Origin: Hysterangium stoloniferum
Lineage: Eukaryota > Basidiomycota > Agaricomycetes > Hysterangiales > Hysterangiaceae
Assembly (NCBI GenBank): GCA_015178975.1
Contig: WHVD01000196.1
Span: 1-64,000, forward strand
Direction of reading: 5' to 3'
DNA: 64,000 nucleotides
The translations under genes were made by a program, and so were the position numbers. Under the pieces are notes generated by a model that saw only the letters and a program-made list of their open reading frames with translations, had not been told where the DNA came from and did not search any database. Below are positions 41,592-56,295 of the stretch, in pieces (within the stretch, counting starts at the first letter, position 1; the number at the start of each line of letters is the position of its first letter).

Positions 41592-42989
41592 ATGGACCTA
41601 TTAACACCATTAGTAGGAAATCTAAAGACGTGTGCCCCTCTATGCCTAGGGATTGCTCTTCTTTTTATCTGTCTCTTCACGCACTCGTATCCTGGAGGGC
41701 AATATACATACATTCCCCTCTTCCTAGCTCCTCCGGCTATTTTCAGTTTTTGGACTTTCGGGTTCAATGGAGATCAGTTTCCTCCCTCGAGAACTATAGC
41801 AACGGGGATGGTTGTCGTGGGATCGTATGGTATAATGAGGGTTTTGGAGCACACCGTTATTCACCTCTGGGAACCAGAGTCACCACGATGGGTTATGCGG
41901 TCAAAGTTTTGCGGGCCGAACAAACCAGTCCAATCCTACTACTACCCACAGACTCTCAAAGAACGATGCTTTTACGCGCTTGACCTTTTGATGTCACAAC
42001 GGGGATCAAGTTGGGCAGGAGACAGACAATGGGATTGGACTCCTCGATGCTCCCGTTCAAGTACACGGACCACGCTTTCAAGCACTCAACACATCGCAAG
42101 CAACATAAAAATATTTATTGCCGAATACTTAATCCTGGACTTCATCGATACCATCTGCAAAAATTACAGATGGGATATCAATTCTCTTCATCCCTTAACG
42201 AAATTACCCTTCCTACATCAGCTCGTCTTTTTGTTTGCAATTTGTGCGGGAACTTATCTCTCGATCGCAATCCAATATATTGAAGTGTCAACCACATGTA
42301 TATTAATTGGTTCAAGTACAGCTTCCTGGCCTCCTATGTTCGATTCGCCGTTCTTTGCCACTTCTTTAAAAGACTTCTGGTCTCGACGATGGCATCAGAT
42401 GTTCCGACGCGTTTTCACTCAATTGTCTGTCCCATTCGTTCAGTTGGCAATAAAAGTCTCTGGAAGGAAAGAGGGGGGTCTCGTTACCACTACCAAGGTC
42501 ATAATGGGATTTGGATTTTCGACGATGCTGCATCTGGTCATTATGCATAGAGTCACGCACTGGGAGATCACAACGCGACCTGGTGGGCCTAACCTAAAAG
42601 CCGCCGGCTTCTGGGACCCAGATGTTTTCAATTTCTTTATGGCTCAACCTTTAGGAATTTTCGTCGAGGTTTTCTTGATTGAAAAATTTGCGGACTGGCT
42701 CTTTCCGCCACGCCAGGGTCAAATCAAGGCATTGAACCACCAGCAGCTACGACGCAACACTTATAAGAATGAAAAAGTAATGAACGGAGATGATCTGGAA
42801 GTGTCAGACGAAACTCAAACCCCCCCTAACCGTTGGGAGAGGGATGCCGTTACCCGGCTTTTTGCCTGGTGCTTTCTCTTGTGGACAGGTCGATGGTGGT
42901 GTGATAAGTGGGTCAGGGTAGGATTTTTTGACAAGGAAGAACGAGTGATGCCTGTTAGCATAATTAAAGTTCTGTGGTATGGACATTGA
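41592..42989 (+). CDS. Wax synthase-like membrane-bound O-acyltransferase (MBOAT_2)
   Basis: A single-exon, 465-residue multi-pass membrane protein. Members of this family esterify an alcohol with an acyl-CoA in the ER membrane (wax esters, or acetylation of fungal secondary metabolites). The family signature lies near residues 258-270, DFWSRRWHQMFRR, followed by membrane segments; a second conserved His (HLVIMH, about residue 316) is the usual active-site candidate. Hydrophobic segments begin at residue 16 (LCLGIALLFICLF). Length is normal for Agaricomycete wax synthases, which form large families; the substrate cannot be told. It is the first host gene next to the transposon nest. Start at ATG 41592, the first in frame. 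Confidence 0.85.
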   Translation: MDLLTPLVGNLKTCAPLCLGIALLFICLFTHSYPGGQYTYIPLFLAPPAIFSFWTFGFNGDQFPPSRTIATGMVVVGSYGIMRVLEHTVIHLWEPESPRWVMRSKFCGPNKPVQSYYYPQTLKERCFYALDLLMSQRGSSWAGDRQWDWTPRCSRSSTRTTLSSTQHIASNIKIFIAEYLILDFIDTICKNYRWDINSLHPLTKLPFLHQLVFLFAICAGTYLSIAIQYIEVSTTCILIGSSTASWPPMFDSPFFATSLKDFWSRRWHQMFRRVFTQLSVPFVQLAIKVSGRKEGGLVTTTKVIMGFGFSTMLHLVIMHRVTHWEITTRPGGPNLKAAGFWDPDVFNFFMAQPLGIFVEVFLIEKFADWLFPPRQGQIKALNHQQLRRNTYKNEKVMNGDDLEVSDETQTPPNRWERDAVTRLFAWCFLLWTGRWWCDKWVRVGFFDKEERVMPVSIIKVLWYGH

Positions 42990-43183
42990 AGTAATTGATG
43001 TTCGCCTTTTGATGTTTTCCGATCTACTTTCTTGGTTTATGTTAAAGGTTTTACCTTCTTGTATATATATACCCATAACGACAGTGAAAGCTCTCTTTAC
43101 TGAATATGCATTAGCTTGACATGAGTCGCGACAATCCGTTAGGTTTAAGGAATGCCTTCAGCCATTATATTGTCAGGGAGGCT

Positions 43184-43737
43184 CTAATGATGCTTTTTCT
43201 CTATAACTTGTACCGTATCCCAGTACGTCCTCTCATTTTCTTCCTGTGCGACCTCTCGTACATTAGGTGCCAAGTAACGGACATCCTACAATTCATACGA
43301 AACATGAGAGCCTCCCAGTTCATAGTCTAATGGCACTCACTTCTTCCGGTGTAACCCATTGTTCTTTTGGAAGGTCCTTATGCAGGACTGAGCACTGGGA
43401 GGCAAGACGGATCCGATAAGCGCGGTCATAGGCCTCACGAGCGGACAGGCGGGAGAGAGCCTTCGGAACGTGCTTCAGCGACACAGATGAAAAATACAAG
43501 AGTCGGATGCTCACTTTTTGAACGTCTGGCCTCTCTTCAAGCACTATTACGATTCCGGTGAGTACCCAGAATGACAGGCAGAAACAAGTTATACATACGA
43601 AGGTCGTCATATTTCAAGCCCATTCGCCTGTACCCAGCAACGCCAGCATACCATTTCGCAAAGGGGATGAGTTTACGTGACCAAAAGCGCGATGCTCTAA
43701 CTTGTGCTGCGAATGAAATTCCAAGAGGACCTCCCAT
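43184..43737 (-). CDS. QCR7: Cytochrome bc1 complex subunit 7 (QCR7)
   Basis: Small matrix-side subunit of ubiquinol-cytochrome c reductase (respiratory complex III), needed for assembly around cytochrome b. Four exons predicted on the minus strand: [20 protein letters not shown]-type start (here [10 protein letters not shown]), [41 protein letters not shown], and [26 protein letters not shown]. Introns lie at about 43602-43551, 43521-43471 and 43330-43275. The motifs KYDDL, AYDRAYR, LPKEQW and DVRYL match the family in order and the total of about 120 residues is usual. It shares a 125-bp divergent promoter with the NDP kinase gene. Confidence 0.9.
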
Positions 43738-43862
43738 ATTGGAAACTTTAGGTGATAAGTGTTGCTGTCTATTAGGCGCTTACAAAACTCCCAAGATATA
43801 AATTTACTTTATCCCCTTCTTTTCACCACCACCACCACCACCACCACCACCCCCCAACAAAA
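43738..43862. promoter_or_regulatory. Shared divergent promoter of QCR7 and NDP kinase with a (CAC)n tract
   Basis: Only 125 bp separate the two start codons. A pure run of CAC units at about 43824-43850, followed by C-rich DNA, lies in the NDP kinase leader. I see no other clear motif. Confidence 0.6.
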
Positions 43863-44533
43863 ATGTCTGTCACTGAACGCACCTACATCATGATTAAGGT
43901 GGGTTGTATTTCATTTGTTTCTTGTCCTGCTCAATGGTGAAGCCAAAATTTTTTAGCCCGATGGTGTCCAACGCGGACTCGTTGGCAACATCATTACGCG
44001 TTTCGAGCAGCGCGGTTTCAAGCTCATCGCTATGAAGCTTGTCCATGCCACCCCTGATCACTTGGAGAAACGTAATTCCCCTCCTACTGATCGCGCCGAT
44101 CGATGCTGATTGACCTCCTACAGACTATGCGGATCTGAAGGGCAAGGGCTTCTTTCCCGGCCTCATCAAATACATGGCATCTGGCCCAGTTATTGCAATG
44201 GTTTGGGAAGGTCTCGATGCCGTCAAGACTGGCCGTGTTATGTTGGGTGCGACTAACCCCTTGGCTTCTAGCCCTGGTTTGTCCTTTTTACTCGCTCAGT
44301 TTTTGCTGTCTATATCATTCAAATAACAGGAACTATCCGTGGTGACTTTGCCCTCGCTGTTGGCCGTAACATTTGCCATGGTTCCGATGCCGTTGAGAGT
44401 GCAGAGAAGGAGATTGCTCTGTATGTGTATTGTCTGTATACATTCATCACGCTGCTCATATTCCTCCTCCAGCTGGTTCCCTGAAGGCATCACCCAGTAC
44501 TCCCACAGCCAAGCTGGTTGGGTCTTCGAGTAA
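43863..44533 (+). CDS. Nucleoside diphosphate kinase
   Basis: Transfers the terminal phosphate from ATP to other nucleoside diphosphates via a phospho-histidine. Five exons give about 152 residues, the normal family length: [112 protein letters not shown]. The catalytic His is in NICHGSD and the nucleotide-binding PDGVQRG is intact. Introns of 50-60 bases lie at about 43899-43956, 44073-44124, 44278-44330 and 44420-44472. Yeast homologue YNK1; cytosolic and intermembrane-space locations are known for the family. Confidence 0.95.
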
Positions 44534-44743
44534 TCAAATCATTTTCGCTTTTCCCATTTAGAGATAGACATGTAATGGCGACATACGATGTGATGCTTAA
44601 GAGGGATTAAAAATAAACACATCGAATTCTCCGAACATCTGAAAGAGTGAACCACTCGCTATTATTCCAAAAAGTTCTATCTTAAACACCTAAATCGCGT
44701 AAAACTGATCGTTCTTTAATATACTCGTTAATCAGTCATGCCC

Positions 44744-45971
44744 TCAAGGTACGCTAGGTTTTCGGCGAGCTTCATTCCTGCTCGAAGGCGCATTCGAGTC
44801 CATAGAGGCTGAAGGTGTATGAGTAGGTCGTGTTGACGGGTCCGTGGATGTAGGTATATAATGTGGTGGTAGTTCCTGTACATCTCTTCCACCAGTGTAG
44901 ATGGTCACAGGTACACCGCCAGCATCATGATGTACAACATACACCTGCGAATCGTTTCGCTGTAGCTGGTTTGTAGATGCCTCGGCGTTCGGAATTAGAA
45001 CATGTGACTGCGAGCGAGCAGGGTCGATGTGATACGGTTCAATACCTGGCGTCGGGCGAACCTGAGTGACGCTATCGCCTAAGTCGGTGGTGAGGCGACG
45101 GCGATTACGTTGACCAAATATCCATTGAATTGCGAGGATTAATAACATCCCAAAGATAGCAGATGCTATTGCAATGCCAACCACTTTGCCAGGTGGAAGA
45201 CTGTGTGATGATGGTATCGAGGGTTGGACGCTGAAGAGGCAAGTATTAGCGATTACCCTACATATTCGTCAACCAGCTTACTTTAAACTATTCCCAGCAA
45301 AGTGCAAGCAATCCGTTGGACCATTTCCACCAGAGTGAAGTGGCCCATAACTCCATAAGGCGCCTTTGGAATCCACAAGAGATATCCAAAACTGCATTGC
45401 CCAACCCTGTTACCTCGGAGTTAGCCAATGCCAAGTCGGCAGACATGCAACTAACCAGTGTGACTGTCCAACTCATTGGTCCAAACTTATCAAATGTAAG
45501 ATTAAGAGGAGGATGCAGAGAAGGAGCCACCTATATAATAGAGCTTAAGCTACACCGGTAGACGTTGCGGAGGGAACGAACCGTCATGATAAAGGGTGGT
45601 GTCCCATTTAGCGCATTCAAAGTGATTGTAGTACACTGAAGCATGGATATTTAAGAAAGTATTAAATCTACAGAGTCGATACGTACTTGATCGGGCCAAC
45701 CATACTGTGTAAGCGGGCCATTTTCTGTGGAGCCTTGTACGGACAAAGTCGATGGTACTCCGAAGTCGCCTGCGCAGCGCTGTGAAGCATTCTTTGGCGG
45801 CGTGACTACGTAAGCGTCCTGGCAGCCGCCAGTGTTTCCTTTGGAATCAAACTTTGAAGTATGATTAGAAGCCAACGGTAGCATACAGGGTGACGCACCA
45901 TGCATACTTGGTACTGTCAACAGTAATAGCAATATACTTGGTGGGGACCAAGATGACCTATGAACAAACAC
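44744..45971 (-). CDS. Predicted secreted, single-pass membrane protein of unknown function
   Basis: Minus-strand exons: a hydrophobic leader (SPPSILLLLLTVPSMHG), an extracellular part with NNT/NAS-type glycosylation sites and Cys residues (GGCQDAYVV, SQRCAGDFGVP, CTTITLNALNGTPPF), a Trp-containing segment (GPMSWTVTL), then one transmembrane helix VVGIAIASAIFGMLLILAIQ with a basic stop-transfer stretch (RNRRR), and a cytoplasmic tail of about 120 residues rich in Ser, Pro and Thr. This plan is common in basidiomycetes. The first exon and several intron borders between 45240 and 45650 are uncertain, and no ATG start is firmly placed. No catalytic motif seen. Confidence 0.6.
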
Positions 45972-47153
45972 GTACCATAGTATTCGGCGGAAACGGGACG
46001 ACCCAAGACTAGATAATGAAGTTATATAAAGGACAAAGCATCTTTATTAAGCCATAGTATTCACAAATTGACTGAGGCCTCCGGCATTCACGATGATAGG
46101 ATGCGTTAAATTGCTAAGAAATGCTACTTAAGCGCCACAACAGAGGTTAAGAATAATCTTACGAGGAGTAAATTTGAAGGTAATATGGGGCAACTGGATC
46201 AGGACTACTTGATTTTAGAGATGGGGGAGAGATTGGCAGGATGAGAATCGGAATCCCACCTTCCATTACTGAGTTGTTGCCAGACAATGTTTATCGTGTC
46301 GCATTGCGCTTTATGGCATGTTAGCTTTGTCCTGAGAGAAGTACTGAATGCAGACCTGTCGCAGGAACTGACAGTGACTCATTTAAAGGAGTCCAATTAA
46401 AAGAAAAATCCTGTGTATGACATTATAGAACCATCAACAATGAAGGATAAACTCATAGTCCAGAGATGTATACAGATGTAAGCCATGGGGAGGAGGTTGC
46501 ATTCTCCACTGACACCACAAGACTAATCAAAGACGAAATAATCAGAAGACGTTGCAGACAGCTTTGGAAGAAAATCTTCATGAAGGCGAGGAAAGAGAGA
46601 TGGATTCGTAATAGATCCATTTAGACCATCTTTGCTTGACCATAGATAAGGCACCTTCGGCTGAGGATCCGGGACTAGGACTACTGAATTGAACGTACGC
46701 TAATTCCGTAATCACCACGTCAGATTCACTGTTTTCCGGGCCCTTCTGAGCGCGAATTCAGACCTCTCCTATGATAATTACTAATTGCGACAGCGAAGCC
46801 CAGGGACGGCACCTTGCAACTGCCATACAAGTTCGACATTTCAGACCGAAGATATCGGAGGTCAAGACGGAAGAAGCATAGAGTTTCAGCTCAACTAAGA
46901 GGAGCAAGTAGTGCAAAGATAGCCAAACAGTGTCAAATGAAGTGTGGACCCGAGCTAAAGTACTTAGAAGGTTAGCATTGAACGTCAACATTGAAGCCTG
47001 TCAAAGGCAGTCTTCGTAACGTGGCACCATGACTTAACGTTTGCTCGGTGGTTAGACGTTTGCTCGGTGGTTAGGGTGTGGTGCCGGTATATGACGTACC
47101 CAGTGATTAGTGACAAAATAGTGTGACCGGAATCTTATGCACATCGTCTCCTC
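45972..47153. other. Gene-free stretch
   Basis: No gene recognised. A short tandem duplication of an 18-20-bp unit (CGTTTGCTCGGTGGTTAG) lies at about 47038-47076, just upstream of the LETM1 gene. Confidence 0.4.
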
Positions 47154-49499
<2,346 letters not shown>

Positions 49500-49699
49500 T
49501 GTAATTTTTATCCTAAATCCTCCCCAATATTACACATTACCGTACCTGTGATCCTATGCATGTCCCTATCGTCAAAGAACTACTACTGTTAGTTAGTAGT
49601 GGTCGTACTCAGATTAACATTCGAATAATCGTGCTTCCCTAATTGGGTATCCAAACGGCGGGCGCAAATCTCAATTTTTAGACAACGTTGCATCCTGCA

Positions 49700-50093
49700 A
49701 TGGCAGGGCCAAACCTCGAGATCTTCAAATTTGGATTATACCTATTTTTCCCATTAGCTCTTATGGTTCAGTTCGGAAGCCCTGATTGGTACAGAAAAAA
49801 TGTTATCCCGGTAAGTAACGAAAGTGGTGTTTTGTGTAGCTTAACTGAAATTATGCCTGAGGGTTCAGTATAAAGATAGCATATTTCCAAAGGAGTCAGC
49901 TACATACGTGCGTGCGTTAAGTATCATTGCCGTGTCTATCCAAATATGCGCATTCTAGAAACCCCCACACACCCGCACTGGAGTAGTCGCGGAACTGGAA
50001 CGTTTAAAGGCACAACGAATTTTGCGCAAAAAGGAACGCTCGGAGCTAGAAGTATCGAAGGATGCTAAGAAGGCAACGGAGAGGCTTGTATGA
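49700..50093 (+). CDS. Pet100-like cytochrome c oxidase assembly protein
   Basis: A small 94-residue protein in three exons (49700-49810, 49869-49907, 49959-50093; all phase 0). The N-terminal motif NLEIFKFGLYLFFPLALMVQ is the Pet100 signature: an amphipathic/transmembrane helix anchoring it in the mitochondrial inner membrane, where it assists complex IV assembly. The C-terminal half is a charged helix (AELERLKAQRILRKKERSE), as in the family. It lies 200 bp downstream of LETM1 on the same strand. Confidence 0.8.
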
Positions 50094-50239
50094 ATTATGG
50101 TAGGTCAGTGCCGTGTACTTCGATGGTAGATGGGTAATTTAAGCTAACTCCTGGTCTCAGAGATTATATTGTATTTTTACTCCGCATATTCCACTATATC
50201 GCATGAAGACAGATACGGGAATAAAGTAACTGTATATCC

Positions 50240-51629
50240 TTACTTTTCAAACTCTATGGCCTTCCCTTCAACCCATACCTTCCATCGGCCAGTTTCTGAG
50301 CCTACGATATTGCGATATTTCACCATATCCTCTAAAGAAATTTTGCCCCCACCACATACGATAAACACGACCTTTCTGCGCTTTCCGTCTGATCTCGGAG
50401 GAAGAATATCATCAAACATGGGTCGTTGGTAGGCTGGTACCAACGTCGTGGAACAAGCCAGCTCGACGAGAAATTTGTGATCTGCTAAAGATACATATTT
50501 ATCAGTCGAGATTTACTGAAGTTTCATGTATTGCACACCTGCAAATGTCAGTGCTGTCTGCATGCTAAGGGCATCAGGAACCAATGCGCAAATTACACCT
50601 CCCTTTCTCTCCAATGCCATTTTTACGGCTCCTGCGGATGGACTCGATGCACCGAGAGAAGATGCTACGGATGTAATAGCGGGTAAGGACACGAGTTCGA
50701 CACTGTGTTTCTCGTTGTAAGAAGTCGTTGCTCCTTCAGCAAGAGGCGGCGCCTTGTCGCTCGATAACTTTGGTCGACGATTGGCCTGTATGGAGTGGTA
50801 GAAACAATCGGAACCTACAGTTTCGAGGGCCACGATTGGGACTATTGGAAGACCCGATGAAGTCAGAACAAATTAGATCAGCGCGAAGATATTTGCTCAC
50901 CATCATCCCAACCAACTGTCTCGCATCCAACCATGACCCCTGCAAGCAGACCTGCGCCGCCAACACTGCAGAATATGGCATCTGGTTTGACCCCTAAGTC
51001 TGTGGAAATTTCTTCAATCATAGACGCGTGGCCGCGCCATAAATTTGGATCATCTTATAATGTTAATCAGCCCGAATATATGATTCACTGGTGCAACAGT
51101 GATACCATACGCAGATAACTCCAAACTATTAAATTATATCAGTAATCGCAAGGCTGGATATTGCGAGGAAACCGAAACAAGTGTACCAATTTTTATTGTT
51201 CGCAACGGCCTCTTTAGCTTTCGCCAACGCTTCCGAATAATTCTTACCTCCAGTTACTAAGTGAGCACGTTCTCGCTTAAGGGAATCTAAAAAATGCGGG
51301 TCCAGGCCGGCTGGCAGATATACGGTGCACTGCACGTCAATCGCATTTGCTGCACAAGCAGCTGCGAGACCTGCATTCCCTCCAGAGGCTATTATTAAGT
51401 GAGCATTAGGTGTACTCTCTTTCGCCAGCTGTGCAACATAGGACATCCCCCGAAACTTGAAGGATTGGGATGGTTGTAAATTCTACTTGCACTTCAGATC
51501 GGCGCGGCTGGTGTAACGTTGAATACTGTAAACACCTACCTCAAGCTTCAAATAAACATCGCAATCGAGTAATTCAGAGAGACATTGAGAATATATCGTG
51601 GGTGTATGAACCCAGAGCGGTTTGGCCAT
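50240..51629 (-). CDS. L-serine/L-threonine dehydratase (PLP-dependent, CHA1-like)
   Basis: Deaminates L-serine to pyruvate or L-threonine to 2-oxobutyrate in the cytosol. Minus-strand exons: MAKPLWVHTPTIYSQ..YLKLE, then PSQSFKFRG with the pyridoxal-phosphate lysine, IIASGGNAGLAAACAAN (phosphate-binding loop), DPNLWRGHASMIEEI, KPDAIFCSVGGAGLLAGVMV, ALETVGSDCFYHSIQANRRP, SLPAITSVASSLGA, and a C-terminal VVFIVCGGGKISLEDMVKYR. This order and the roughly 350-residue size fit fungal serine dehydratases. Introns at about 51508-51395 (borders approximate), 51160-51060, 50905-50838 and 50525-50470. Converges with the Pet100-like gene 146 bp away. Confidence 0.85.
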
Positions 51630-53573
51630 TTCAATAATCGATGGCGGGTTCGGATTCCTGAGAGCAATGCAACAATGTTCGTTGTGAATGAGGAGCGAAT
51701 AAAGTTAGATTGAAGGAGATTTGTCACACCCTCTTTTCCTGGGGAAGGCTTGAGAAGACCATGGTAATAAATAGTTTATCTTATCTTATCACACATCAAA
51801 ATAGCATGTCCTATTGTTAGCCAGCTTAATTCCTTCCATACGCTCTTAGTATATAGTGCGCATCTACACCTGCACCATCAATCCGACTATTCTCAACCTT
51901 GGACCCTAACCCCTTCAAAAGTAGCAATAAACAGGTCTTCAAAGCCATTCTCGTCCAAGCACAGGCTGACTGCAGAAGCCACTAATGAGCTATACATCAC
52001 TTCTAAGTTCTCTAAGCGCACTCATTTGCGGGAGCCAAACATAAAGCTATTATAGACTTGCCACGCCAATGGATATTGAATTCGGACTCTGGAACATCGT
52101 GCCTGAACGCAAGCCATCCCCCCAACCCTGGCCCCACTGCGGCTTTTTCACTTCACATTAATGTTCGAGGGAAATCGATAGAACATGTCTGCCTTGAAGG
52201 ACTCTACCCCAAGATCCAGAAAGTTCTTCAGTTTAGACACATACCATTCCCCTGTTGTGGGGTTCATGACGTCGAATAGGTATTTCACCATAACTTAGAG
52301 AAGTATTCCAGATCTTTCTCGCCGCGACTCTCGCGACGATCCTGCTGACCTCGGAACAAAAACTTTCATAAAGATTGTAGATATAATGGCGTGAAATTTC
52401 TCTACTTTGTTGTATAGAGATCAGTAGCTCTCGAATCGCTTGAAGTACCTCCATCACGACTCCAGACACTGCTCTGAGATTATCCGTTAAAATGTTAACA
52501 AAATTTCTATTGCAGTACTTTTCGGTGGACTATTCTTCACGAATGTTCTGAACTGCTCTCAAATGTCGTAGAGAGTCTCATCCAATGAAATACTCAATTC
52601 TGAAAGAATGTACCTAACATAGTTCGGTGGCGGTGGTGTGTTCAGACAAGCGTATTCCTTGCCCAAATATTGCATGTCACGACGGTCGCGACCCTTACCG
52701 ACAATCAGTATACATTTTGTATATAACAAGCGCAGAGATTCTTCATGTCGGTTGATCCTAATCCTCTCCGGATTGTGTCGGACAACATTGGTGGCTTAAC
52801 GTTCATCGCTTCGAATATTTCTGAGAAAACAACTCGTTCCAAGACTGCCGTCCCCGAAATTTTACTTAGGATAGGTGGCATATGGTTTCTTTTCATGACA
52901 TTCAGATGGCCCTAAAGGTTCGGCCAAATATCAGATAATGCCTCACTTGTCTTATCAAGAGTTAGCTGGAGGAGACATTTAAAAGGATATCCAGTACGAC
53001 ATGCAACTCAATTTCGTCGATGACCCATCTCCTCTATCGTCGATCCGTGCTCTGCCCATCCATACTCCGGTCTTCGTATCCCCTCCGGAAGATGTGGAGT
53101 ACTATCTTCAAGTAGGGAAATAGACATCTCTCTGATCTAACTGTACGATTGAGGGACAAAAATGAATTGATGGACTATTCATTTGTCTGGACAAATGCGG
53201 ACCTACGAGAATCAAGGGACCTGATTATAATCGCATTCACGGTATCCGAGTCAAGGGTTTGATAAAGGGCAAACTACCGAGACAAGTGTTCGAAAGGAAA
53301 AATTATGCTCAAATAGGAGGGTTCGCGCACATAGGCGAAACGGCCATTTAAAAAAATATAGATTTCCAACGATTCTCTGAAACTTTTCTCTATTTAACCA
53401 CACTCAACAGACCTCGGGGAAATCGGAGATAAGATGGAGCGACGCGTATAGCTGGAGAAACGAATGTTTTGAACGTCGAGGCCAGTTTCATGGAAGTTAA
53501 AAGAGTCCACGTTCGAGGGCTATATGATTTTTTATTTCTTTCAAACTATAAATCCATCAAATAATACAAAAAG
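51630..53573. other. Gene-poor stretch, nothing recognised
   Basis: Only short frames on both strands (for example 52233-52469 minus, 52705-52896 minus) without a family I recognise or an exon chain I can support. It could hold a decayed gene. Confidence 0.35.
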
Positions 53574-55711
53574 TTATGACCTCCTGTCCTGTTGTGGTCG
53601 GTCATCGTCGAAAGGATCTTCATTAACATCAGGTCCTCCGCCAAGCTCATATACTTCTTCATCATGTAGTACAGTAGGCCCCAGCGTATATCCACTAAAC
53701 ATGGATGCGGTGTCGGGGACAGGATGGTAGTATTTGTTTCTAAGCCCGGAAGTTGAGGTAGCTGCTTGGCCATTTTGTGGGGTTTCACTACTAGCAGTGA
53801 CTAGCGATAGTAGGAATGTCGAGAGCGCGTATATAATGAATGCCAAGCTGCATAGTGTTAGTATGTCTATATTCTGGTTTAAAAGCAGTTCGAACGCAAT
53901 ACCTGAACATTATTAGAACATATGTAACATGGTCCAGTCCAGCGTCATTAACGTAATGAAGTTCTTCATCAGTGGCGGACATAAAAAGCAAGCTAATTTT
54001 TGTTTTATTAACACTGTCTGTGAACACAGAGTCATGCATACCCTGCGGCGACCAAAAGCTGAAACGGAGTAATTCAATAATTACAATGTCTAGTCCGGAC
54101 TAGCTGACTTACGAAAGGAGGCAGGTGCTGGAAAGGACTAATGGTCGACACAGCGTTGTCTTCTGTCGGTTGCCCCAAATTTGATAGGTATGGAGCAACA
54201 AAACATATCTCGATTAACCGTCCAATGCCTGCACTCATTAACGTCCATCCAAAAATCGAATGGACCTCGAATTAACTATCAGTGGCTGCCTCACCGACTG
54301 TAACGTTATCTATAGAATTACCTTTTCAGAAAAGGCGAAAGCCTGTACGTGAGACGACATCGCCCAGCCTGTGATGATTATGCTTTAAAAGGGGCTAGTT
54401 CAATGAACGAGACGAAACGAGATATTTGGCCACCAACATTAAAGAAGGAATAACATTGCGCTTATTTCTTCGGGATAGCAGTATTCCCAATGCGCCTCCT
54501 GCCCACCCTAATGTGAATATATCAGACAGACCAGGAATTAAGAAGATCTCAACCACTCACAGAGTACACCTAAGGTCGTGTGTTGCAGGTCCTTATGGCT
54601 CCACGAACCGCCATGATGTTCGGTGAAAGTATTAACTGTGGTGTACATGAAAAAAGAGAGAAAATCGAATCTAATCTGGTCACTCACCAATACCCTGGAA
54701 GCACAGAGTAAATAAACAAGGGAGAGAGGAGAGGGGGACACAGTCTAAGCATTAAAATGACGCACCCAAAGGAAAATTACCCAAGAGTCCCACCACTCAG
54801 GCGAGCCTAAATTAAAATTAAAAAGACAAAAATTTTGTGAGCCCAATGGATTCGATAGAAATTGATAAACGCACGTCCACTCCGCCTGATCCAATCCTGT
54901 CCCACGAGGAGCAAAATAGCCAAGATGATGCCATATCCAATGAATGCACTACATTATGGTTAGTAATGCGGTCCAGGACCAGATGATATATACTAACCTT
55001 CCCATTATATAATGTGCTGCGGTATATCAGCCATATGGAAATGGGTGAGAAGATGTTCTAGTAATGAGTGCCTACCTAGGCATTGACCTAGTGCGCCACC
55101 GTTACAATAACCACCCAAAACGACGGCACCGAATAGCATCTGGCACCATCCTAGCAAAGGAAACAATTTACCACTGGTTGGAGTAGCACTGGTGTTAACT
55201 GAAGTAATCTGCCGTCGTAACGACAGCGACGCACATGACGCCATGAGCTAACACTGCCCAAGGACGAATGGTCCGTTCGTGGAGATGTAGCTTGAGATAC
55301 ACGCCCAATGTGGCTTGCAGAACAAGGGGTGCGATAATGACGTTGGCTGCACTCCCATGAAGGGAAGTTGGAAAGACTCGACCACCATGTTTGTGACCCA
55401 ACACATAGCCCGCTGAAGTTAGCAACAGCGATGCAGATTGAACGGGCACGTGCCATCGAGATCTGTCAAAAAAACAGAATTACATGGGGATGATGATGCT
55501 GGTTAAGAGCAAAGAACCTAATCATGCCGAAAACCATTCCTGTTGGAAACAGCACACCCCAGGCGAGTGCCTGAAGCGCGAAATGGAGATACAAAATGGA
55601 ATCAATTGGGGCATTGAGGTCAGATTCATCAATCTTGTCAGAATGACGATGACCGTGTACAGCCGTCAAGGCGGTTGAGAGCAAGATGAAAGCCCAACAC
55701 CGATTCCACAT
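53574..55711 (-). CDS. YTP1-like multi-pass membrane protein (DUF2427 plus YTP1 domain)
   Basis: Related to yeast YTP1, with a cytochrome-b561-like first half; the biochemical role is unknown. Minus-strand exons: signal peptide [20 protein letters not shown], then [167 protein letters not shown], and a tail with [10 protein letters not shown]. Conserved His in GHKHGG and HLHE could bind haem or metal. More than seven introns. The last exon extends to the stop at 53574. ATG 55711 was preferred over an earlier in-frame one because it opens the signal peptide. Confidence 0.85.
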
Positions 55712-56295
55712 TATTGTGGTCAAGCGAGAAAGGAATATTACGTCAGCTGGGGGCAATACATCAATATAAGTATAGTTTAGCGGTACTTCTGGTACATCTG
55801 TTTATACAATATGGGTTTCATGGTTTTTTCGCCGAGAAAGGAAATCCAAGACCCACCTGCATGAGTACTTCGTTACGGGCGTACCTTGCAAGTATTCATA
55901 TATCCCTTGGAGCTCACCGATATACCACGAGGTTCTCCACATCCGGGCAATGTTCTCACCCCTAACCTTGATGGCCCAATCCAGACCTAATATCTAATCA
56001 TTGTAAAATGATCGTTGCCATGGATCAATTTCAATGATGGCAGTTGACAAAGCAAGGAACTCCGAAACTTGCATATGCTACAGTTTTAAAGTTGTAATCC
56101 AATTATTATTATTTTGTTCAACTTCTACATGTCTGTATGTGCTACAAATCCATTACATAACCGAAATCATAGGAGTCATAATAGCGCAAATAAAATAAGA
56201 TTAAAAAATTAAGAGAATATACAATATCATTATGGTGGGTGTAATTATGTTCTTGTGAGCCTGTGGTGTATGATGATGAGCCACCAAATCGGCCA
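55712..56295. other. Intergenic DNA
   Basis: 584 bp between the YTP1-like gene start and the Zn2Cys6 gene end. AT-rich towards 56200; no gene or repeat seen. Confidence 0.4.
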
